DNA of 6,913 bases from Rhodobacterales bacterium UBA3080 (lineage in GTDB: Bacteria; Pseudomonadota; Alphaproteobacteria; Rhodobacterales; Rhodobacteraceae). This document shows positions 1-6,844 of the stretch, one piece after another. The stretch lies in NCBI GenBank assembly GCA_002366645.1, contig DFBM01000086.1, positions 6,340 to 13,252 of the forward strand, read 5' to 3'. A program made the position numbers and the translations under genes. The stretch's first letter is position 1. Every line of letters begins with the position of its first letter. Below the pieces are notes generated by a model. The model was not told the DNA's origin. It saw only the letters and a program-made list of their open reading frames with translations, and searched no databases.

Positions 1-1728
1 GGCCTCAAGCGGCTTGACCGTGCCAATTCCGCGATGTGGAACCGCCTGCGGGCAAAGCGTGCCAAGGCCAAAAACATTCCGACACAGTTCGACCATTTCC
101 CCGAGCCCCGCACGATCGGCTCATTCGAAATTGGCGAGCATTTGATACATGGGCAATTCTATTTCGCCGGAGAACTGATTGAAGCATCGAGCAAATCCAT
201 CTGGTCGATCACCTCGCCTACCCCCGATTTCACCGCCGAGATGCACGGTTTCTATTGGCTGGACGACCTCGCTGCTGTCGGTGATAGTGATTCACGGCAT
301 CTGGCGCAGGCGTGGACCATGGACTGGATCACGCGTTACGATACCGGCAAAGGCGCTGGATGGACGCCGGCCATGACCGGTAGCCGGGTTTTGCGAATTT
401 GCGCCCACGCTCGTTTCCTGTTCCTCGATCTTGAAAAACCACATGCACTTAAGGTTCTGCGATCACTGGCGCGTCAACTTGATTATCTGGGCAAAACGTG
501 GCGTCAGGAGCCGATGGTTCGCCGGCGTCTTGAAGCGCTGGCCGGCTTAATCTTCGCAGGTGTTTCCTTCACAGGGCGTGAGAAAGCGCTGAAATCCGCC
601 AACAAGGCAATCGGCAACGAATGTGACCGTCATATTGGCGAAAACGGGGAAATCCCGACGCGCAATCCCGAAGAACTGATGGAAATATTTACGCTGCTGA
701 CGTGGGTGTACCGGACGCTGGAAGACGCGGACATTACACCCGATCGGCGGTTGGTGGACGCTCTGGAACGCATCGCGCCGACACTTCGCGGCCTTCGTCT
801 GGGTGACGGAAATCTGACACGGTTTCACGGTGGCGGGCGCGGGCGTGAGGGGCAACTCGATCAGGTTCTATCGGACAGCCGCATTCGCAAAAGTCGTGTT
901 GGCGAACTGGCGATGGGATTTGACCGTCTGACGGCAGCGCGGATAACCCTGCTCGTTGACTGTGCCGGGCCGCCGGATTTACCGGACTCTAACCACGCCC
1001 ATGCCAGCACTTTGGCGTTCGAGATGTCCTCGGGTCGCCATCCGATGGTGGTAAACTGCGGTGCGGGCCAGAAGTTCAGTGCCCAGTGGGAACGCCGCTG
1101 CCGTGCGACCTCCTCCCACAACACCATCGCAATCGAACAGGTATCATCGTCGCGGTTCGCGCCCGAGGGCATTATCAGCCACACCTTTGGTGAACGCCTT
1201 CTGGATAAACCCGCAAATGTTACCCGTAACCGCAAAGCAGATCGTCAGGGCAACTGGCTGCTGGCAACGCATGACGGTTATGACGACACCCACGGCCTGA
1301 CCCATCAACGACGGCTCTATCTAAGTCCTGACGGTCGCGAATTCCGTGGGCAAGACAATCTCGCGGCAACTTCGGAACAACAACGCAAGCGATTCAAGGC
1401 AGCCATCGCCACGGTACCAAGCCTTGGTGTTGGTTATGCCGCTCACTTCCATCTACATCCCGACGTAAAAGCAAAACTGGCCGACGATCACAAATCCGTC
1501 TCGCTGCAATTGCAAAACGGCGAGGTTTGGGTATTCCGTCAGGAAGGCGGGCAGCTATCGCTTGAAAGCTCGGTTTTCCTCGACCAATGGCGCCATAAGC
1601 CGCGCGCGACAAAACAGATCGTAGTTACCAGCCGTGTGCTGGACTATTCAAACCGCATCACCTGGATATTCAAACGGGTCAAGGAACGTGATCTCGCAGC
1701 CTCAAAAGGCAGCGAAAACGAATCCTGA
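1..1728 (+). CDS. Heparinase II/III family protein (5' end probably outside window)
   Basis: Probable polysaccharide-lyase-type protein of the heparinase II/III family. Numbering from the ATG at 34 (564 residues), residues 1-280 form an N-terminal helical region with the stretch PEPRTIGSF (24-32) and WLDDLAAVGD (75-84). Residues about 290-545 form the C-terminal beta-rich heparinase II/III domain. Visible family marks are HAHAS (321-325), VVNCGAG (339-345), RATSSHNT (357-364) and THQRRLYL (423-430); the conserved histidines 321/323, 362 and 424 are candidate active-site residues by family analogy. The frame is open to base 1 with no start codon before 34, and no Shine-Dalgarno precedes that ATG, so the real start is likely upstream; otherwise the CDS is 34-1728. 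No signal peptide or membrane segment is visible. It ends 23 nt before purH, suggesting an operon. The substrate is unknown; a cell-envelope glycan is only an inference. Confidence 0.88.
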   Translation, partial: GLKRLDRANSAMWNRLRAKRAKAKNIPTQFDHFPEPRTIGSFEIGEHLIHGQFYFAGELIEASSKSIWSITSPTPDFTAEMHGFYWLDDLAAVGDSDSRHLAQAWTMDWITRYDTGKGAGWTPAMTGSRVLRICAHARFLFLDLEKPHALKVLRSLARQLDYLGKTWRQEPMVRRRLEALAGLIFAGVSFTGREKALKSANKAIGNECDRHIGENGEIPTRNPEELMEIFTLLTWVYRTLEDADITPDRRLVDALERIAPTLRGLRLGDGNLTRFHGGGRGREGQLDQVLSDSRIRKSRVGELAMGFDRLTAARITLLVDCAGPPDLPDSNHAHASTLAFEMSSGRHPMVVNCGAGQKFSAQWERRCRATSSHNTIAIEQVSSSRFAPEGIISHTFGERLLDKPANVTRNRKADRQGNWLLATHDGYDDTHGLTHQRRLYLSPDGREFRGQDNLAATSEQQRKRFKAAIATVPSLGVGYAAHFHLHPDVKAKLADDHKSVSLQLQNGEVWVFRQEGGQLSLESSVFLDQWRHKPRATKQIVVTSRVLDYSNRITWIFKRVKERDLAASKGSENES

Positions 1729-1737
1729 CCACCCCAA

Positions 1738-1743
1738 AAGGAG
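1738..1743 (+). promoter_or_regulatory. Shine-Dalgarno of purH
   Basis: AAGGAG lies 8 nt before the ATG at 1752, a strong ribosome binding site that fixes the purH start. It lies in the 23-nt gap after the upstream stop codon. That gap has no room for a terminator plus a promoter, which supports co-transcription with the heparinase-like gene. Confidence 0.85.
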
Positions 1744-1751
1744 ACCACACC

Positions 1752-3347
1752 ATGTCTACCAACCTCGTGCCAATCCGGCGCGCCCTTCTCTCCGTTTCCG
1801 ACAAAACCGGCCTGATTGAACTGGCCACGGCACTGGATGCAAGCGGCGTTGAACTTCTGTCGACCGGAGGCACTGCCAAAGCAATCCGCGAGGCTGGGTT
1901 GCCTGTGAAAGATGTCTCCGAAATTACCAACTTTCCGGAAATGATGGACGGTCGGGTCAAAACCCTGCACCCGATGGTTCACGGTGGACTGCTGGCCTTG
2001 CGCGACAACGAAGGCCATGTCGCCGCGATGGACGAACACGGCATTGCGCCAATCGATTTGCTGGTCGTCAACCTGTACCCCTTCGAGGCAACTGTTGCCG
2101 CGGGCGCCGACTACGACACTTGCGTCGAGAACATCGACATCGGTGGTCCGGCGATGATCCGTGCCGCTGCCAAGAACCACGGGTTCGTGACGGTTGTGGT
2201 AGACGTCGAGGACTACAAGGACGTCATTTGGGAACTGGAGAACCACGAGGGCGGCGCAACCTGCGCCAAATTCCGCAAGAAGCTGGCCCAAATCGCCTAT
2301 GCCCGCACCGCCGCCTATGATGCCGCCGTATCCACATGGATGGCCGATGCGATCAGCCGCCCGAACCCGCGTCGCCGCGCCATTGCCGGCACCCTTTCGC
2401 AAACTCTGCGATACGGCGAGAACCCGCACCAGTCGGCGGCTTTCTATGTGGACGGATCGACCCGGCCGGGCGTTGCAACCGCGACCCAGCATCAGGGCAA
2501 AGAACTGTCCTATAACAACATCAACGACACCGATGCCGCAATTGAACTAGTTGCCGAGTTCGACCCTGCCGACGGCCCGGCCTGTGCGATCATCAAGCAC
2601 GCAAACCCTTGTGGCGTGGCGCGCGGGGCAACGATGCTCGACGCCTATCAAGGCGCGTTCAATTGTGACAACGTTTCACCCTTCGGCGGAATTATCGCAT
2701 TGAACCAGACGCTTGACGCTGTGACGGCCAACGAGATATCGAAGATTTTCACAGAAGTGGTCATCGCGCCTGACGTTACTGAAGAAGCAATGAGTATTTT
2801 TGCAAAGAAGAAGAACCTTCGTTTGCTAACCACAGGCGGTTTGCCGGACGTGACCGAAGGGGGGCGCACATGGCGCAAGGTTACCGGCGGGTATCTAGTG
2901 CAGGATCGCGACAATGGCCGGATTTCGCTGGAGGACTTGAAAGTGGTTACCAAGTGCGCGCCGACGGATGCCGAGCTTGCAGACCTGATGTTCGCATGGC
3001 GGGTGGCTAAACACGTGAAGTCAAACGCGATCGTTTATGTGAAGGACGGCGCAACTGTTGGCATCGGTGCTGGCCAGATGAGCCGCGTAGATTCTACGCG
3101 TATCGCGGCGCGCAAAGCGCAGGATATGGCCGAGGTGTTAGGGCTGTCAGAAGTGCCTACCACGGGATCGGTCGTTGCTTCGGATGCTTTCTTTCCGTTC
3201 GCGGATGGTCTAATCACAGCAGCCGAGGCAGGCGCGAGGGCGGTTATCCAGCCGGGTGGATCGATGCGCGACGCCGAGGTTATTGCCGCGGCAGACGAAG
3301 CTGGTCTTGCCATGGTATTCACCGGAATGCGCCACTTCCGGCACTAA
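1752..3347 (+). CDS. purH: Bifunctional AICAR formyltransferase / IMP cyclohydrolase
   Basis: Catalyses the last two steps of de novo purine synthesis in the cytoplasm: AICAR plus 10-formyl-tetrahydrofolate to FAICAR, then ring closure to IMP. The 531-residue length is normal for PurH. The N-terminal MGS-like cyclohydrolase domain (about 8-150) shows RALLSVSDKTGL (10-21), LLSTGGTA (35-42) and the DGRVKTLHP signature (66-74). The AICAR transformylase domain (about 150-465) shows TLRYGENPHQ (218-227), ELSYNNINDTDAA (251-263), the catalytic Lys-His motif in IIKHANPCG (280-288, K282 and H283), SPFGGIIALN (309-318) and SNAIVYVKDGATVGIGAGQM (424-443). The C-terminus carries SDAFFPFADG (477-486) and ends MRHFRH. 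All key residues seen are present and the gene looks intact. Its stop overlaps the stop of the convergent glycosyltransferase gene by 4 nt. Confidence 0.98.
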   Translation: MSTNLVPIRRALLSVSDKTGLIELATALDASGVELLSTGGTAKAIREAGLPVKDVSEITNFPEMMDGRVKTLHPMVHGGLLALRDNEGHVAAMDEHGIAPIDLLVVNLYPFEATVAAGADYDTCVENIDIGGPAMIRAAAKNHGFVTVVVDVEDYKDVIWELENHEGGATCAKFRKKLAQIAYARTAAYDAAVSTWMADAISRPNPRRRAIAGTLSQTLRYGENPHQSAAFYVDGSTRPGVATATQHQGKELSYNNINDTDAAIELVAEFDPADGPACAIIKHANPCGVARGATMLDAYQGAFNCDNVSPFGGIIALNQTLDAVTANEISKIFTEVVIAPDVTEEAMSIFAKKKNLRLLTTGGLPDVTEGGRTWRKVTGGYLVQDRDNGRISLEDLKVVTKCAPTDAELADLMFAWRVAKHVKSNAIVYVKDGATVGIGAGQMSRVDSTRIAARKAQDMAEVLGLSEVPTTGSVVASDAFFPFADGLITAAEAGARAVIQPGGSMRDAEVIAAADEAGLAMVFTGMRHFRH

Positions 3348-5581
3348 CCGGAAAAGAAGGGTTTCACCGGCGGCAACGGGTCCGCCGGTGTATCCGGCGG
3401 AGCTGCGTCATAGGTTTTGTGGGTCTTGTGGAATTCCGCCGGGATTGAATCCGGCCCATCCATAAAGACTTGCGAGCCGAAATGATGGTTCATTTCTGAC
3501 AAGGTATTCAGGCGCTCGCCTGTGACTTCGTCGAACAGGGCTTTATAGTCAGCGCTTTCCATCAGCGACGCGATGCGCGCCTTGTGAGCCACTAAACAGC
3601 GGTCGTGCATTGCGCGGATTTCCGGATCGGCCATCAGCTTTTCAAATTCCACCTTTGCCGCAGGAAGCTTGTTCAGGATCGAGCGATCATCGGTCGCGTT
3701 ATTGTTCATCCGGAACCAGTAGTTAAGCCCCTGATCCCTGTCGACATGGTTAACACGCCCACGGAAACGTTTTACCAGATAGCTTTCGGACGAGCGTAGG
3801 GAATAGTGGTTTAGCGTTACTAACCCATAACCCCAGTTCCCTGTCGAACTACGCCAACCGGTTCGCAACATCTTGGCGGGCACCGGATTGCCGGAACCAT
3901 TCACCCACTTCACCTGATCCAGAGTTTCCGGCCGCAGCCCCTTGGGCCGATGCACACCGTATTTCTTGTAGTGTCCGTTGTTGCGGAACATCGTCTTGAA
4001 ACCCCAGGCCTGATGCGGTTTGCGGATAAACTTGGGGGCACAGCGGAAGAACTGCTCTGTTATGAATTTATCCTCGAAGTCGACAATACCGGCATTACCG
4101 AACAACCGCCAAGTCAGCGAAATAACGTTCGCCTCGCCAATGGCATCGAACAAATCATGCAGCGTGCCGTCTCCAACGTGGATGTTGATATATTCATCCA
4201 CATCCATACAAATCACCCAATCCGCCTTCGCCGCAATCTCGCTTTCCGAAGCATCGTGGTAGGCCGCGTGCTGTGGTTTCAGGCCAACTTCGCGGTAGGG
4301 GTTCTGGCGATGTTCGACATGCCCCTTGGCTTGCAACAGGTCGAACATCTCGTCCGTTCCATCGCTACAGTCGTTTGTGTACACCAGAAAATCCGTCACC
4401 CCGATTGAACGGTGATAGGCCAGCCATTCCAGAATAAACGGCCCTTCGTCCTTCATCGTCGTGACAATCAGCACCCTCTCGTTTTTCAACTCTGCCTTAG
4501 GCGCTTCAATCACCGGCGGCAGCGTCGGCTTTGCCTTCAAGGTCTTTTTCAAAGCGTTCGCAATGTTCGTCTCGATGATCAGGCTGGATTTAGGCACCAA
4601 CTCGGAGACCTTCAGATGTTTGTGCCGGATCGCCATGGCGCGCCAAATTTCCAGTCGAACTTCACTCGCCTGCGGAGGCTTCCCCGACGCCCGAAACGGC
4701 CGCCAAAACCCTTCTCGTTGCGGGTCGGCACACCAGATGCTCGCGCCAAGATCGCTATCGAAACGTACACAAGAATGGTCGCCAATCGTCGGCGCGCCCT
4801 CGGTTTCAATTTTCCACGGGTAGGTATAGCGCGCGCGCACCTTGATGAAGGTCGGGCTCGCGACCGCGAGATCAAAAAGGTCATTCCCGTTCGGCGGTGT
4901 TTTCACCAGATCAGCGATCGAGCAATGCAGCACCGCTCGCGCCTGCGCCAGAAACCGGAACCTTAGCGCCTCATACACCGCGAACTGCCCCATCGGCGCG
5001 CGCCAGACGTCGTGTTTGGGAGCTGAGAGCATCGCTTTACCGGGCGCTTCGGGGGCCAGCATGCGCTCATGCTCCGACGGTTGGCCGAGTTTGCCGAACG
5101 GGACGCGATAGTCCATCAACACAAACCGTTTCAAACCTTTTACCGCGCGGAGCACCCTTTTAAATTCGTCAAAGTTCGCTGTATCGTCATCCGGCGCAAT
5201 CCGACGCACAACAAGCGCCGCTTCGACTCCGGCATGTCGTACATTGAACCGCAGCCAGTCCCCGACATCGCGTGGATCGGGGTTATTCTCGATCGCCAGC
5301 ACCGCGTTCAAACCGTCAAACAATGCCACCGAGAGCGGCGCAGCCGTAATGGTTTGCCCAGACCTGAGGGAGGTTTTAGCCGCTGCGGACAGATCAACGA
5401 AAAAACCTGCGGGAACCTCGAAAATCTCCGCATCCGGTGCGATTGCCGATACATCTGTACCAGCGGCGCAGAACAGACGTGTGAAGTCGGGCGTTTTGAC
5501 GACATCCAGTAATTCGGGGGCCAAAGTCGTATCATCCGACAAAGTTGCCGAATTTGCCTCAAAATGGTAAAATTTATGCAC
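3344..5581 (-). CDS. Large glycosyltransferase family 2 protein with degenerate N-terminal GT-like half
   Basis: A 745-residue probable glycosyltransferase, GT-A fold, of the Glyco_tranf_2_4 type. The catalytic domain covers about residues 367-690: VLIVTTMKDEGPFILEWLAY (370-389) resembles the nucleotide-sugar binding start of this family, NDCSDGTD (403-410) follows, and MDVDEYI (459-465) is the metal-binding DxDE motif. RCAP (513-516), NHYSL (591-595) and YLVKRFRG (601-608) recur in the neighbouring gene. Residues about 84-300 look like a second, decayed copy of the same fold lacking the DxDE motif. Residues 345-366 form a Lys/Pro/Ala-rich linker, and the last 20 residues are a Pro-rich tail. 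There is no signal peptide or transmembrane segment, so a cytoplasmic or membrane-associated enzyme is likely. The start is GTG (5579-5581); no ATG lies in frame before residue 156, and the ribosome binding site is poor. It is divergent from the paralogue at 5714. Donor and acceptor sugars are unknown. Confidence 0.88.
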   Translation of the reverse strand: MHKFYHFEANSATLSDDTTLAPELLDVVKTPDFTRLFCAAGTDVSAIAPDAEIFEVPAGFFVDLSAAAKTSLRSGQTITAAPLSVALFDGLNAVLAIENNPDPRDVGDWLRFNVRHAGVEAALVVRRIAPDDDTANFDEFKRVLRAVKGLKRFVLMDYRVPFGKLGQPSEHERMLAPEAPGKAMLSAPKHDVWRAPMGQFAVYEALRFRFLAQARAVLHCSIADLVKTPPNGNDLFDLAVASPTFIKVRARYTYPWKIETEGAPTIGDHSCVRFDSDLGASIWCADPQREGFWRPFRASGKPPQASEVRLEIWRAMAIRHKHLKVSELVPKSSLIIETNIANALKKTLKAKPTLPPVIEAPKAELKNERVLIVTTMKDEGPFILEWLAYHRSIGVTDFLVYTNDCSDGTDEMFDLLQAKGHVEHRQNPYREVGLKPQHAAYHDASESEIAAKADWVICMDVDEYINIHVGDGTLHDLFDAIGEANVISLTWRLFGNAGIVDFEDKFITEQFFRCAPKFIRKPHQAWGFKTMFRNNGHYKKYGVHRPKGLRPETLDQVKWVNGSGNPVPAKMLRTGWRSSTGNWGYGLVTLNHYSLRSSESYLVKRFRGRVNHVDRDQGLNYWFRMNNNATDDRSILNKLPAAKVEFEKLMADPEIRAMHDRCLVAHKARIASLMESADYKALFDEVTGERLNTLSEMNHHFGSQVFMDGPDSIPAEFHKTHKTYDAAPPDTPADPLPPVKPFFSG
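3365..3390. terminator. GC-rich hairpin at the purH / glycosyltransferase convergent end
   Basis: CACCGGCGG (3365-3373) and CCGCCGGTG (3382-3390) form a perfect 9-bp stem with an 8-nt loop. It starts 18 nt after the purH stop codon and lies inside the last codons of the minus-strand glycosyltransferase. Read on the minus strand, the stem is followed by AAACCCTTCTTTTCC, a pyrimidine-rich tail. On the plus strand there is no U-tract, only a second GC repeat at 3394-3400. It may help end transcription on one or both strands, but it is not a canonical intrinsic terminator for purH. Confidence 0.45.
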
Positions 5582-5713
5582 TTTTAGCCCAATTCGTCGC
5601 TTTTTGCCCTCCGCAACCTATCCACTTTACTTGCGGAAGACCAACAAGAAACCTTCCGGCCGAGACAATAAACCCCTATCATCACGGAAATTCTTGTTCA
5701 CGCGGGTCCCTAA
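5582..5713. promoter_or_regulatory. Divergent intergenic region between the two glycosyltransferase genes
   Basis: This 132-nt spacer separates the divergent starts and must hold the promoters of both genes, since each gene begins here with nothing upstream on its strand. It is more AT-rich than the flanking genes, with a T5 run at 5601-5605. I find no convincing -35/-10 pair on either strand. An imperfectly centred dyad is present: CGGAAG (5634-5639) and CTTCCG (5653-5658). GGAGGG on the minus strand (5607-5612) looks like a Shine-Dalgarno but sits 25 nt before the GTG start. No clear Shine-Dalgarno precedes the plus-strand ATG at 5714. Confidence 0.4.
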
Positions 5714-6808
5714 ATGCAAACAACCAAATCGCCACGCGCGCTTATCGTTACATGTATGCGCGACGAAGGCCCGTTTATTCTGGAATGGCTCGCTCATCAC
5801 AAAGCCGTCGGCTTCTCCGATTTTCTGATCTATTCGAACGATTGCGACGATGGCACCGACCGGATGCTAGACCGCCTGATGGACATGGGCGAGATCACAC
5901 ATATTCCAAACCCTCCGATGGGCAAAAAGACCGTGCAGTGGCAGGCGCTCACCGACGCGGCCAAGCAACCGGTGATGCAGGAAGTGGACTGGATATATGG
6001 CACCGATGTCGACGAGTTTCTGAACATCAAAACCGGACAAGGCCGCTTGCAAGACCTGTTCGATGCCAGCCCCGAAACAACAGGATTCGCGCTGGCTTGG
6101 AGGATGTTTGGCAATAACGGAGTGGAAAGCTTTCAGGACGCGTCGGTCACCGCACAATTCACCCGCTGTGCACCAAGCGGGATGCTCTGGCCATGGCGCG
6201 CCATCCAGTTCAAATGCCTTTATCGCAACGATGGAACCTACGAAAAACTTGGCGTCCACAAACCCAAGAAGCCGAATCCGATAAAGGAACAGCAATCCGT
6301 CTGGCGCGATGGTTCGGGAAATCCGTTGCCATGGCATGCCCCCAAAGGCTCCACGCTGATCCCGACGTTTGCCGACCAATACGAGCTCGCCCAGATCAAC
6401 CACTACGCGCTCGGCTCCGTCGAAAACTATCTGGTGAAACAGATGCGCGGCAAGCCGAACCACTCCACAGACCCGATCGACCTTGCCTACTGGATTGACC
6501 GGAATTTTAACGATGTAAAAGACGACAGCATTTCAAATACGACCGCGTTGTCTGCACCGATCCTGTCTGGATACCACGCCGACCCGATTCTCTCGGAACT
6601 GCACGCCGCCGCTGTAGACTGGCGATACACCCAAATCCGCGAACTACTTCTGGATTCAGATGCCTTCTACCTCTACGCCCGCGCCATTCAGGCCGGTTCA
6701 ACGCAAGTTTTACCGCAAGGCACACAACGCAAGCTGTTCAACCAACTGATGCAAATGCGACGTAGGGTGATGCGGGACAAAGCAGCAACGGCGACCGGGA
6801 AAATTTAA
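5714..6808 (+). CDS. Glycosyltransferase family 2 protein (Glyco_tranf_2_4 type)
   Basis: A 364-residue probable GT-A glycosyltransferase, single domain. ALIVTCMRDEGPFILEWLAH (9-28) is the family N-terminal strand-helix unit, NDCDDGTD (42-49) follows, and TDVDEFLNI (97-105) holds the DxDE metal-binding motif. WRMFGNNG (129-136), RCAP (151-154), NHYALGS (229-235) and YLVKQMRGKPNH (239-250) match the catalytic half of the divergent gene in the same order; over the first 47 residues about 32 are identical by hand count, so the two are paralogues. The C-terminus is basic (about 338-358). An in-frame TAA directly precedes the ATG, so this is the first possible ATG; the ribosome binding site is weak. 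No signal peptide or membrane segment is visible. A role in building a surface polysaccharide or another glycan is inferred from the family only. The stop codon overlaps the downstream terminator stem. Confidence 0.92.
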   Translation: MQTTKSPRALIVTCMRDEGPFILEWLAHHKAVGFSDFLIYSNDCDDGTDRMLDRLMDMGEITHIPNPPMGKKTVQWQALTDAAKQPVMQEVDWIYGTDVDEFLNIKTGQGRLQDLFDASPETTGFALAWRMFGNNGVESFQDASVTAQFTRCAPSGMLWPWRAIQFKCLYRNDGTYEKLGVHKPKKPNPIKEQQSVWRDGSGNPLPWHAPKGSTLIPTFADQYELAQINHYALGSVENYLVKQMRGKPNHSTDPIDLAYWIDRNFNDVKDDSISNTTALSAPILSGYHADPILSELHAAAVDWRYTQIRELLLDSDAFYLYARAIQAGSTQVLPQGTQRKLFNQLMQMRRRVMRDKAATATGKI

Positions 6809-6836
6809 AGGCTTAGACATTTCTGTCTAAGCCTTT
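6807..6836. terminator. Probable bidirectional intrinsic terminator
   Basis: AAAGGCTTAGACA (6807-6819) and TGTCTAAGCCTTT (6824-6836) form a perfect 13-bp stem with a 4-nt TTTC loop. The stem starts within the TAA of the upstream glycosyltransferase. On the minus strand, which serves the tRNA-Lys transcript, it is followed by AAATTTTCCC, extending the T-rich end. On the plus strand the 3' arm itself ends in TTT. It therefore probably terminates both convergent transcripts. Confidence 0.85.
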
Positions 6837-6844
6837 GAGTAAAT

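Noticed and set aside
1644..2492. 282-codon open frame on the minus strand across the heparinase/purH junction
   Set aside because: It lies antisense to purH, an unmistakable gene, has no recognisable domain, and its composition is what the reverse strand of GC-rich codons gives.
3950..4408. 152-codon plus-strand open frame inside the large glycosyltransferase
   Set aside because: It is antisense to the catalytic domain with its DxDE motif; no ribosome binding site or family motif was seen.
4412..4966. 184-codon plus-strand open frame rich in Arg, Gln and Pro
   Set aside because: The Arg/Gln-rich composition is typical of an antisense shadow; it lies opposite the N-terminal half of the glycosyltransferase, which shows coherent protein-like similarity to its own C-terminal half.
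5545..6117. 190-codon plus-strand frame covering the divergent spacer and the start of the second glycosyltransferase
   Set aside because: It overlaps the true gene in another frame, and its product is Arg-rich with no motif.
5867..6463. 198-codon minus-strand frame opposite the second glycosyltransferase
   Set aside because: It is antisense to conserved catalytic motifs and has no independent support.
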